Source of the DNA: Desulfovibrio sp.
Lineage (GTDB): Bacteria; Desulfobacterota; Desulfovibrionia; Desulfovibrionales; Desulfovibrionaceae
DNA: 64,000 bases
Reading direction: 5' to 3'
Assembly (NCBI GenBank): GCA_031284485.1
Contig: JAISZT010000057.1
Location: forward strand, 1-64,000
In this document: positions 54,760 to 62,632 of the stretch, piece by piece
Numbering within the stretch: the first letter of the stretch is position 1
Layout of the letters: each line of letters opens with the position of its first letter
Made by a program: the position numbers and the translations under genes
The notes under the pieces: model-generated
Told to the model about the DNA's origin: nothing
Database searches by the model: none
The model's input: the letters and a program-made list of their open reading frames with translations, nothing else

Positions 54760-56010
54760 TTACAGGTAGGCGGTGGGGTCGGCAATCGCCCCTTCCAGGG
54801 CGGACGCCGCAACCGTGGCCGGTGAAGCGAGAAAAATTTTCGCCTCCGTGCTGCCCATACGACCGGGAAAGTTTCTGTTGGTGGCCGAAATGCACACTTC
54901 ACCGGGGGCCAGCAGGCCCTGGTGCGTGCCGAGACAGGCCGCGCAGCTTGGCGAAACAAGGGTCGCGCCCGCCGTGACCAGGGTTTGTATATAACCTCTG
55001 TCCATGGCGTCAAGGAGCGTCTGTCTGGAGGCGGGCACAACAAGAAAGCGCACGGTTTTGGCGATGCTGCGGCCTTTGACGACGGCGGCGGCGGCGGCGA
55101 TATCCTCAAGCCGCCCTCCGGTGCAGGAGCCGACATAGGCCTGATCAATGCGCTGCCCAAGGTATTCCTTGATGGGCGCGCCGTTGTCGACGCTTGACGG
55201 CGCGGCCAGTTGCGGCGTGAGCGCGCTCACGTCAAAATGCAAATCTTCGGCGTACCGGTAATCGGCGTCTGTGCTCACGATGTCATAGTCGGTGATGCCC
55301 TTTTCGCGCAAAAACGCCTCTGTCACGGCATCAGGCTGGATATAGGAGCATTTTGCCCCTATTTCCGTGGTCATGTTGCAAAGGGCCATCCGCTCGGAGA
55401 CGCTCCAGCCGGAAACAGTGTCCCCGGCGAATTCAACCCCCTTGTACACGGCGTGATCCGCGCGCAGTTTGCCGATAATATGCAGGGCAACGTCCTTTGC
55501 GTACACTCCCCTGGCCGGCTTTCCCGTGATGGTGGTGCGGATGATTTCCGGCACACGCAGCCAGAGCTTGCCCGTGGCCAGTATGGTCGCCATGTCCGTG
55601 GCGCCCACGCCGGTGCCGAACGCGCCGAACGCGCCGTGGGTGGTCGTGTGCGAATCGGTAATGACAATGAGCTGACCGGGCTTGCTGAAGCATTTGTCGG
55701 CAAGCACCTGATGACAGACGCCCTCATTGACGTCCATAATCAGATCCGCGTTCTGCTCCCTGAAAAAGGCGCGGAACTGCTTCTGGTTGTCCGCCTGGGT
55801 GATGGTGGATGCGGGGGCATAGTGATCCATGAACATGACGACTTTTTCCGGGCTGGCAACCCGTTTGCCGCCTATTTCACGAAATGAGCGCACGGTTTGC
55901 AGGTACAGATCATTGATGCCCGCCACATCCACTGTGCAGTTCACAATTTCGCCGACATGCACAGAGTCCCGCCCGGCCTTTTTCGCCAGGATTTTTTCCA
56001 GCGCGTGCAT
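54760..56010 (-). CDS. LeuC-like hydro-lyase large subunit ([4Fe-4S])
   Basis: 416 residues from 56010, which has GAGGAATGT before the ATG. A longer frame to 56184 runs through palindromic repeats and is not credible. Three cluster cysteines are visible in VGSCTGGRLED, SPSCAACLG and around it; DSHTTTHGAFGAFGTGVGATD is the substrate-binding block. The family includes isopropylmalate isomerase, homoaconitase, citraconase and 2,3-dimethylmalate dehydratase. With the FVEL loop of the small subunit and a LarA partner, a leucine-pathway role is less likely than catabolism of a hydroxy acid. Confidence 0.82.
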   Translation of the reverse strand: MHALEKILAKKAGRDSVHVGEIVNCTVDVAGINDLYLQTVRSFREIGGKRVASPEKVVMFMDHYAPASTITQADNQKQFRAFFREQNADLIMDVNEGVCHQVLADKCFSKPGQLIVITDSHTTTHGAFGAFGTGVGATDMATILATGKLWLRVPEIIRTTITGKPARGVYAKDVALHIIGKLRADHAVYKGVEFAGDTVSGWSVSERMALCNMTTEIGAKCSYIQPDAVTEAFLREKGITDYDIVSTDADYRYAEDLHFDVSALTPQLAAPSSVDNGAPIKEYLGQRIDQAYVGSCTGGRLEDIAAAAAVVKGRSIAKTVRFLVVPASRQTLLDAMDRGYIQTLVTAGATLVSPSCAACLGTHQGLLAPGEVCISATNRNFPGRMGSTEAKIFLASPATVAASALEGAIADPTAYL

Positions 56011-56050
56011 ACATTCCTCACAGTTTTCAGGTTCAAAACATTCCGGATAC

Positions 56051-56067
56051 AACAAATCCGCGTCCGA
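56051..56067 (+). repeat. 17-bp direct repeat, left copy
   Basis: AACAAATCCGCGTCCGA, identical to and in the same orientation as 57471-57487. The two copies bracket the fic gene and the palindrome array. This copy lies 41 bases upstream of the LeuC-like start codon. Confidence 0.7.
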
Positions 56068-56103
56068 CCATCTGGATGCAGGGCCATAGCCATCTCTTAT
56101 TTT

Positions 56104-56196
56104 TTGTCGCTCACAAATGAGCGGCAATTTTTTTTGTCGCTCATTTATATAAAAAAATGAGCGACATTTTTTTTTATCGCTCATCCGTGAGCGACA
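56104..56196. repeat. Three tandem palindromes of TGTCGCTCA/TGAGCGACA
   Basis: Arms pair at 56104-56113 with 56118-56127, 56135-56144 with 56157-56166, and 56177-56183 with 56188-56194. The first two are followed on the plus strand by runs of 8 and 9 T. They lie between the fic stop and the LeuC-like gene. They may be stacked plus-strand terminators, operators for the downstream operon, or the end of an inserted element. Confidence 0.65.
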
Positions 56197-56204
56197 ACGA
56201 CAAA

Positions 56205-57335
56205 TCAGGCGACAATGTCCAACAATGCGTCAAAGGCCATTATGGCAGGGCTACGCCCGCTGGCGGGCCTCAGCAAGTTTAACGTGCCCGCCTCGGCAAG
56301 GCGCTGCGCAATACGCGTAGCCGTCGGCCTCGGAATGTTTGCGCCCGGAATAAAGGCGCTCATGCTGAAAATAGGGTTTTCAAATATCCAGTCCAGGGTA
56401 TGAATCGCATATTTTGATCCCGTCGCTTCGACAAGGTGCGACTTCATTGCATTATAAAGATCTAAAATTTTTGTGGCTTTGTTAAGATTTTCTTCTGATT
56501 GAACTTGTACGGCCTCCAGAAAAAAACGACACCATCCCGTCCAGTCCTTGTCTCGTGAAACAGCGAGCAGCTTTTCATAATAAACATCGCGGTGGGCCTC
56601 AAGATATGCGCTTATATAAAAGGCCGGACGTCGCAGTATGCGAGCCTGATACAGAAAAAGAGGAATGATCATGCGCCCAAGTCGTCCATTGCCATCCAAA
56701 AACGGATGTAAAGCTTCAAATTCAGCATGAACAACAGCAAGTTGCACAAGCGAATCACGTTCTTCCGCATGGATATATTTTTCCCATGTGGATATGGAAT
56801 CAGGCAGGGTATTCGCATCAGGAGGAACATAACGCGCATTATCAATGGTACAGCCGGGTGGCCCAACCCAGTTAGGTATCTTACGGTATTCTCCAACCGC
56901 TTTGTTTTGCCCTCTCACCCCTGAAAGCAAAATGGCATGCGCTTCTTTGATGATTCTTTGGGATAAGGGCAGTTCTTCCAGTTTTTGCTCCGCAAAACGC
57001 ATGGCCCGACGATAGTTGGAAATTTCTTGCATATCTGCGTCTTTAGGCGACTGTGGAGTCAATTTATCTTTTTCTTGCGCTTCATAGGTAAGCACTTCAT
57101 TGAGCGTTGCCTGCGTTCCTTCTATACGCGAAGAAAGCACAGCTTCATTGGTCATAAGAGGACTCAGCAATACTCCAGGATTGGGTATGGCCTGAAGCAG
57201 ACCGTCATATCTGGCAACAGCGCCATTGGCTTTACCGATAAGCGGCACCAGTTCCGACCAGTCAATATTTGTTGGGGGAAAGCCTCCTTTGTGATAGCGC
57301 ACCACGCCGGCAGTTCCCTTGCGCTGTCCTCTCAT
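56205..57335 (-). CDS. Fic-family protein (class II, self-inhibited)
   Basis: 376 residues. The Fic active site HPFLDGNGRLGR is at residues 210-221 and is complete. The inhibitory motif SSRIEG (pattern S/TxxxEG/N) is at residues 68-73, upstream of the Fic core, as in class II Fic proteins that block their own AMP transfer. An N-terminal Fic_N-like part and a C-terminal winged-helix (RPTATRIAQRLAEAGTLNLL) complete it. It would AMPylate an unknown protein. The gene sits between a 17-bp direct repeat, splitting the LeuC operon region from its transporter neighbour. Confidence 0.88.
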   Translation of the reverse strand: MRGQRKGTAGVVRYHKGGFPPTNIDWSELVPLIGKANGAVARYDGLLQAIPNPGVLLSPLMTNEAVLSSRIEGTQATLNEVLTYEAQEKDKLTPQSPKDADMQEISNYRRAMRFAEQKLEELPLSQRIIKEAHAILLSGVRGQNKAVGEYRKIPNWVGPPGCTIDNARYVPPDANTLPDSISTWEKYIHAEERDSLVQLAVVHAEFEALHPFLDGNGRLGRMIIPLFLYQARILRRPAFYISAYLEAHRDVYYEKLLAVSRDKDWTGWCRFFLEAVQVQSEENLNKATKILDLYNAMKSHLVEATGSKYAIHTLDWIFENPIFSMSAFIPGANIPRPTATRIAQRLAEAGTLNLLRPASGRSPAIMAFDALLDIVA

Positions 57336-57470
57336 GCTTTTCCTCCCACATTCACCTCAACAAAATCGCCTGTCCATTTTCGCCGCACAGCGTACAATAG
57401 TGACTGACAAAAAAACAAGCAAGGGCAAGAAGTCACAGCGGTGAATCGCCCATTCCCGGCTATATGGTAA

Positions 57471-57487
57471 AACAAATCCGCGTCCGA
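57471..57487 (+). repeat. 17-bp direct repeat, right copy
   Basis: Identical to 56051-56067. This copy is the distal arm of the terminator hairpin of the DASS transporter gene, which suggests it is the original site and the left copy the duplicate. Confidence 0.7.
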
Positions 57488-57512
57488 TCAGGCGATCAAG
57501 GCGCGGATTTGT
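57472..57512 (-). terminator. Intrinsic terminator of the DASS transporter gene
   Basis: On the minus strand ACAAATCCGCG (57512-57502) pairs with CGCGGATTTGT (57482-57472) across a 19-base loop and is followed by TTTACC. It begins 33 bases past the transporter stop. Confidence 0.6.
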
Positions 57513-57544
57513 CTCTTACAGTACTGTTACAGCGGGTTGGGGGT

Positions 57545-58990
57545 TCACAACGCCCTCGGGAACCAGAACATGGCAAAAACGGCGTATACGGCGAAGAAAA
57601 TAAAGCCGTATATTGATCCGAAAGCCCAGAAGGTTTTCTTTTCGATGTAGCCGGTGTTGTAGTAAACCGGGCTCGGGCCTGTGCCGTAAGGTGTAAGAAT
57701 GCCCATAATGCCCAGGCTCCCGGCGAGCATCATGCCAAGCAGGCGCATGTCCATCCCCGGCACAGCCGCGCCGGTGGCCAGCAGCACGGGCATGATGGCC
57801 GTGGTGTGGGCGGTGAGGCTGGCGAAGAAGTAGTGCGAAAAATAAAAGAAGGCCAGCAAACCGAACATGATGACAAAGATGCCGTAGCCGGAAAGATAGC
57901 CGGCGAAGATCGCGCCCAGCCATTTGAGAAAGCCGACGCGGGCCAGACCGGAGGCCATGGCCACAAGAGTGGCGAACCAGGTCAGGGTGTTCCAGGCGCT
58001 CTTGTTGGAGGTGACGTCGTCCCAACTGATGACGTCCAGAATAACCATCAGGCAGAGCACTATCAGGGCGACCATGGTGGCGTTGAACAGCTTGGCGCCG
58101 AATATCCAGAGGACAAGGGCGATAAGGGCCATAAGGGCCATCTGCCATTCCTTGAACGTGACCGGCCCCAGTTTTTCAAGCTCGCCGGCGGCCCATTTGG
58201 GCGTTTCCGAAAAAACTTTCTGGGTGGGCGGATAAATAACATAGGTCAGGATCGGCACCAGGATAAAGAGGATGACGCCGGCGGGCAACATGCACCAGAA
58301 CCAGTCCATCCAGGTGATGGCGACCTTGGCGGCGTCCACGCCGGGCGCTTTTCCGATCAGGGAAAGGGCCAGCAGGTTCGGCGCAAGACCGGTGAAAAAC
58401 ATGGAGCTTGTCACCGAGGTCGTGGCGATACATATCCACATCAGGTACGCGCCGATTTTGCGCGGCTCGCTTTCAGGCAGAGAGCCGTACATGGGCGGTA
58501 TATTTTTAACGACCGGATAGACGGAACCCGCGCTGCGGGCGGTGTTGGAGGGGATAAACGGGGCCAGGCACAGATCGGCAAGGGCCGTGGCAAAGCCCAG
58601 TCCCAGAGCCTTTCCGCCGAGTTTCTTTATGAGCTGCAGGGCGATGCGCTTGCCAAGGCCGGTTTTTTCATAGCCCATGGCGAACATGTAGGCCACGAAT
58701 ATGAGCCACACGGTGCTGTCCACAAAACCGGACAATGCCCAACCAAGAGAACCGCCCAAGCCGGCGGGGTTGCCGTTGGGCAGCGGAACCAGTTGCAGGG
58801 CGCCGGCTAGGGTGCAGCCGATGAGGCCAACAGCGGAGTTGGGCAAAGGCTCAAGAATGAGGGCGAGTATCACGCCCAGAAAGATGCCCAGGTAGCACAT
58901 GGCGTTTGGCGTCAGTCCGTCCGGAACCGGCAACACCCACATGAGGGCTGCAACGGCTACGCAGATAATAGCTTTTGTCAATCTGTTCAT
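57545..58990 (-). CDS. DASS-family dicarboxylate/anion transporter
   Basis: 481 residues, about 12-13 membrane segments. SNTARSAG near residue 155 and TPYGTGPSP near residue 425 are the paired SNT-like substrate/sodium loops of the divalent anion:sodium symporter family (CitT, TtdT, SdcS). It exchanges or imports C4-dicarboxylates, tartrate or citrate. The ATG at 58990 has CTGGAGTGAGT before it; a GTG 6 bases upstream would overlap the GGAG. It lies 84 bases after the mdh stop and shares direction with it, so malate or fumarate uptake is likely. Confidence 0.88.
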   Translation of the reverse strand: MNRLTKAIICVAVAALMWVLPVPDGLTPNAMCYLGIFLGVILALILEPLPNSAVGLIGCTLAGALQLVPLPNGNPAGLGGSLGWALSGFVDSTVWLIFVAYMFAMGYEKTGLGKRIALQLIKKLGGKALGLGFATALADLCLAPFIPSNTARSAGSVYPVVKNIPPMYGSLPESEPRKIGAYLMWICIATTSVTSSMFFTGLAPNLLALSLIGKAPGVDAAKVAITWMDWFWCMLPAGVILFILVPILTYVIYPPTQKVFSETPKWAAGELEKLGPVTFKEWQMALMALIALVLWIFGAKLFNATMVALIVLCLMVILDVISWDDVTSNKSAWNTLTWFATLVAMASGLARVGFLKWLGAIFAGYLSGYGIFVIMFGLLAFFYFSHYFFASLTAHTTAIMPVLLATGAAVPGMDMRLLGMMLAGSLGIMGILTPYGTGPSPVYYNTGYIEKKTFWAFGSIYGFIFFAVYAVFAMFWFPRAL

Positions 58991-59074
58991 ACTCACTCCA
59001 GTTACGATAAGGTTCTTTTATGACACACAAAAAGCACTACGCAACTTGTTTTGCCGTGTCAATCCCGCGTTTTT

Positions 59075-59998
59075 CTACTCTTCCAGTTCCTTGAGCAACC
59101 CGCGTATGTGGCGCGCGGTCTCGGCGATCTGGTTTTTCTCGTTGTCCGTCAGTTCAAGTTCGATTATGTCCTCCACACCGCAGGCCCCCAGGCGGATCGG
59201 CACGCACATGTAGATACCGTCCACTCCGTACTGGCCTGTCATGTACACCGAGCAGGGATAGGTGGTGTGCGAGTCGCTCAATATGGCCTCAGCCATGGCG
59301 GTTGCCGCGATGCCGGGCGCGTAGTAGGCCGAGCATCCCATAAGATCAACAACCTCACCCCCGCCGTGCGCTGTGCGGTAACGGATTTCAGCCAGTTTTT
59401 CCGCGCTGAGCAGCTTGGTGGCAGGCACGCCGCCCACAGTCGCCAATCTGGTCAGCACGGCCATGGAGTCGCCGTGCTCGCCCATGGTAAGGCCTGTCAC
59501 GGTGTGGGGCCCGGCGCCCGTGGCTTCGGCGATGTAATAGCGCAAGCGTGAGGAGTCAAGCAGCCCGGACAATCCGATAACCCGTCTGTGGTCGAGACCG
59601 CTGGCTTTCCACGCCACCTGGCTCATGGCATCCAGGGGGTTTGTTATGACAATCAGGATCGCGTCCGGAGAGTGCTTCACCACTTTGCGGGTCACATCAT
59701 CCACAATCGCGGCGTTTATTTTCAGAAGGTCATTGCGGCTCATGCCCGGCTTGCGCGCCCGGCCGGCGGTTATGATTACCACCTCGGAACCCGACGTGTC
59801 CGCGTAATCGGAAGTGCCGCTGACAGAAAACAACTGGTCGTGCAGAGCGGCGGCGTGCGACATGTCCAGCGCCTTGCCCTTGGCGACGTTTTCAACAGCA
59901 TCCAGCATGACCACTGTGCCGAGATTTTTGAGCAGACAGCATTGCGCCACTGAGGCACCCACATTTCCCGCTCCGATAATGGAAATCTTACTGCGCAT
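59075..59998 (-). CDS. mdh: Malate dehydrogenase
   Basis: 307 residues, lactate/malate dehydrogenase superfamily, of the LDH-like tetrameric type. IIGAGNVGASVAQ binds NAD, GRARKPGMSRNDLL holds the substrate-binding Arg residues, and TMGEHGDSM the catalytic His. It has Arg in the specificity loop, as in malate enzymes. It is transcribed toward the DASS transporter gene. A 19-bp LysR-type box lies 137 bases upstream. Confidence 0.93.
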   Translation of the reverse strand: MRSKISIIGAGNVGASVAQCCLLKNLGTVVMLDAVENVAKGKALDMSHAAALHDQLFSVSGTSDYADTSGSEVVIITAGRARKPGMSRNDLLKINAAIVDDVTRKVVKHSPDAILIVITNPLDAMSQVAWKASGLDHRRVIGLSGLLDSSRLRYYIAEATGAGPHTVTGLTMGEHGDSMAVLTRLATVGGVPATKLLSAEKLAEIRYRTAHGGGEVVDLMGCSAYYAPGIAATAMAEAILSDSHTTYPCSVYMTGQYGVDGIYMCVPIRLGACGVEDIIELELTDNEKNQIAETARHIRGLLKELEE

Positions 59999-60134
59999 GC
60001 AACCTCCGTACAGGGTTTACAGGTTGACCGGCCGGATTGCACCATGCGCCGCACCGGCAGAAATCAAATCCGCGCTCCGTCCCTGCCTGATCCGACGCAT
60101 AATTGTTCTCTATCAAGGAAATGGTCATAATGTA

Positions 60135-60153
60135 AAATCATAAATATTGATAA
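60135..60153. promoter_or_regulatory. LysR-type box upstream of mdh
   Basis: AAATCATAAATATTGATAA contains the palindrome ATCA-N7-TGAT (a T-N11-A LysR motif). It is repeated exactly, inverted, at 61108-61126. A further half-site CTTATCAAT at 60168-60176 pairs with ATTGATAAG at 60146-60154. Confidence 0.6.
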
Positions 60154-60171
60154 GGTTATAAGGGGGACTTA

Positions 60172-61053
60172 TCAATGCAGGCCGGAGAAATACCGGATGA
60201 CCCCCTGCACGGAGCTGTAATGCGCGCGGCTTGCTTTCCAGACAAGGGAAAGGTCAAGCTCAATCTTTTTTTTGAAACTGATGGGCACAACGCCTTCCAG
60301 CAGTTTTACGGCGTCAGAATACAAAAAAGATGTGCCGATGTTCTTCTGGATAAAGCTGGCAATAGTAAACACTTGATTTGTATATAATATCACTTTCGGC
60401 TCAATCCTGGCTTCCCGGAAACAGGTCGTGATAATTTCTTTCTGAATGTATCCCTCTTTGAAAAGCAGCAGACGTTCATCCTTTATGTCTTTGATATCTA
60501 TTGCTTTTTTGTCAGCGAACCGGTGCTCCGGCGACACGCAGAACATAAGCTCGGTGGACGAAATCTTCAGAAATGACATGGAAGAATTGCTGTAGCGAAA
60601 CCGGCTGGAATCCGCAACGATTGCCAGATCAATGCTTTCAGAATAGATTTCCTGCAACAGTTCGATGGAGCCGCCTTCTTTCAGTTCCAGGTTTATGTCC
60701 GGACGCGCCTTTTCAAGGCCTGTAAACACATGAGGAAAAACAAAGGATCCGATCATCGGCGGAATGCCGAGGCGCACCGTTATTTTATGTGTGCCCATAT
60801 TGCGCATTTCATTGTTTATGGATGAAAACTCCTTGATCACCGCGCTCATTTTGTCAAAATAAACTTTGCCGTCCTCTGTCAGATGCACACGCTGCCTGAT
60901 CCGCCTGAACAACTGCACACCCAGATCTTTTTCCAGCGATTTTATCGCGTCACTCACAGCGGGCTGGGAAACATGAAGCGCCCTCGCCGCCCCGGACACG
61001 CTGGCGTGCTGCCCGACAGCGATAAAGTATTGTACCTTGTTCAGGTTTATCAA
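60172..61053 (-). CDS. LysR-family regulator of dicarboxylate genes
   Basis: 293 residues. N-terminal helix-turn-helix VSGAARALHVSQPAVSDAIK near residue 19, followed by the usual linker helix, and a C-terminal effector domain (IPPMIGSFVFPHVFTGLEKA near residue 98). The gene is flanked on both sides by the same 19-bp palindromic box, one before fumarase and one before mdh, so it probably controls both and itself. The effector is likely a C4-dicarboxylate, but that is inference. Confidence 0.9.
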   Translation of the reverse strand: MINLNKVQYFIAVGQHASVSGAARALHVSQPAVSDAIKSLEKDLGVQLFRRIRQRVHLTEDGKVYFDKMSAVIKEFSSINNEMRNMGTHKITVRLGIPPMIGSFVFPHVFTGLEKARPDINLELKEGGSIELLQEIYSESIDLAIVADSSRFRYSNSSMSFLKISSTELMFCVSPEHRFADKKAIDIKDIKDERLLLFKEGYIQKEIITTCFREARIEPKVILYTNQVFTIASFIQKNIGTSFLYSDAVKLLEGVVPISFKKKIELDLSLVWKASRAHYSSVQGVIRYFSGLH

Positions 61054-61107
61054 AAATTGTCCCTCAGCTTCTTTTTGTTCCTGTGACTATAATCTGTCCC
61101 TATAAAG

Positions 61108-61126
61108 TTATCAATATTTATGATTT
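61108..61126. promoter_or_regulatory. LysR-type box upstream of fumarase
   Basis: The exact reverse complement of 60135-60153 (TTATCAATATTTATGATTT), 75 bases before the fumarase alpha start and 55 bases from the LysR start. A TATAAT at 61088-61093 lies just upstream on the plus strand and could be its -10. Confidence 0.6.
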
Positions 61127-61200
61127 CACATCGTGCCGTTTTTTTGCTAATGATATTGAAAAGGCAACAAGATTACAAAATTTTATCCGGAGGCATACTG

Positions 61201-62037
61201 ATGCGAACAGTAAAAACCAGCGACATAACCAAAGCCGTGCGGGATATGTGCATACACGCCAATCTCCATTTTCCGGAAGACTGTAAAAAGGCCTTTCGGG
61301 AAGGCGCTGCCAGGGAGGAATCGCCAACCGCGAAGGAGGTTTTTCGGCAGCTCATAGAAAACATTGATCTTGCCGCCGAGACAGGCGTGCCGCTCTGCCA
61401 GGATACCGGGCTTGGCGTACTTTTTGTGGAAGTCGGGCAGGAGGTGCAGCTTGACGGCAATCTGCGCGAAGCGCTCAACGAAGGCGTGCGCCGGGGCTAT
61501 CAGGAAGGCTATCTGCGCAAGTCCGCCTGTGATCCCTTTACCCGCAAAAACACCGGCGACAATACTCCGGCCGTCATTCACTTTGACATCGTCCCCGGCG
61601 ACAAGGTGCGCATCGCGCTCATGGCCAAAGGCGGCGGCGCGGAAAACATGTCCCGCGTCACCATGCTCGCCCCTTCCGAAGGATGGGCAGGCATTAAAAA
61701 ATTCGTGCTCACCCGCGTCGCGGAATCGCGCTCCAATCCATGTCCGCCCGTCATCATCGGCATCGGCATCGGCGGCACCTTTGAGCATTCCGCGAAACTG
61801 GCCAAAAAGGCCCTGCTGCGCAAACTTGATGACACGCACCCGGACGCCGACCTTGCCGCCAAAGAAAAAGAACTCTTTGATCTGGTGAACAAGCTGAACA
61901 TCGGCCCCATGGGCCTTGGCGGCAAAACAACCTGCCTTGGCCTTAAAATGATTGTTGAACCTTGCCATATCGCAAGCCTGCCGCTCGCTGTAAACATTCA
62001 GTGTCATTCTTCGCGGCATGAGGAGGTGGAAATCTAA
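61201..62037 (+). CDS. Fumarate hydratase (class I), alpha subunit
   Basis: 278 residues. The two-subunit iron-sulfur fumarase/tartrate dehydratase family. Cluster and substrate motifs are GVPLCQDTGLGVLFVEVG near residue 62, ENMSRVTMLAPSEGWAG near residue 145, NPCPPVIIGIGIGGTFE and VEPCHIASLP. GGAGGCATACTG precedes the ATG at 61201. It interconverts malate and fumarate. The TtdA form, for L-tartrate, is close in sequence; mdh and the fumarate reductase next door favour fumarase. Confidence 0.88.
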   Translation: MRTVKTSDITKAVRDMCIHANLHFPEDCKKAFREGAAREESPTAKEVFRQLIENIDLAAETGVPLCQDTGLGVLFVEVGQEVQLDGNLREALNEGVRRGYQEGYLRKSACDPFTRKNTGDNTPAVIHFDIVPGDKVRIALMAKGGGAENMSRVTMLAPSEGWAGIKKFVLTRVAESRSNPCPPVIIGIGIGGTFEHSAKLAKKALLRKLDDTHPDADLAAKEKELFDLVNKLNIGPMGLGGKTTCLGLKMIVEPCHIASLPLAVNIQCHSSRHEEVEI

Positions 62038-62594
62038 TGGCCCAGTACGAACTCAACGCCCCCCTTTCTGATGAGGACGCCCGCAAACTGCGGTCAGGCG
62101 ATGTCGTTTATTTGAGCGGCACCATTTACACGGCCCGCGACGCGGCCCACAAAAAACTGTGCGACCTGCTCGACGCCAAGGAAAAACTGCCTCTGGAACT
62201 GGAAGGGGCCGTCATCTACTATGTCGGCCCGTCGCCGGCGAAGCCGGGCAATGTCATCGGCGCGGCCGGCCCGACCACAAGCTACCGTATGGACGCGTTC
62301 GCTCCGCGCCTGCATTCGCTGGGGGTCAAGGCCAGCATCGGCAAAGGCATACGCAACGAGGCCGTGAAACAGTCGCTCAAAGACTATGGCGCGGTGTATT
62401 TCGGCGCGACCGGCGGGGCAGGCTCCCTGCTCGGCACCTGCATCAAGGAGGCCGAAGTCATCGCCTTTCCCGACATGGGGCCGGAGGCTCTGCGCCGCTT
62501 GCGGGTGGAACGTCTGCCGCTGCTGGTCATCAACGACTCTGTCGGAGGCGAACTCTATGTCCAGCCCGATCTGAAAGCGGTGGGGCTTGCCTAG
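62037..62594 (+). CDS. Fumarate hydratase (class I), beta subunit
   Basis: 185 residues. DVVYLSGTIYTARDAAHKKL near residue 22, YYVGPSPAKPGNVIGAAGPT near residue 61, and KGIRNEAVKQSLKDYGAVYF are family motifs. Its ATG overlaps the last base of the alpha stop. It forms the active enzyme with the alpha subunit. The stop lies 38 bases before the fumarate reductase start. Confidence 0.9.
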   Translation: MAQYELNAPLSDEDARKLRSGDVVYLSGTIYTARDAAHKKLCDLLDAKEKLPLELEGAVIYYVGPSPAKPGNVIGAAGPTTSYRMDAFAPRLHSLGVKASIGKGIRNEAVKQSLKDYGAVYFGATGGAGSLLGTCIKEAEVIAFPDMGPEALRRLRVERLPLLVINDSVGGELYVQPDLKAVGLA

Positions 62595-62632
62595 CACATT
62601 TTTGTCACTCTTATTAACGCTGGAGAAATGCA

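Noticed and set aside
56011-56184. N-terminal extension of the LeuC-like protein
   Set aside because: It would translate the palindrome array into repeats of the type ERQKK, lacks a ribosome binding site, and the start at 56010 fits the family N-terminus.
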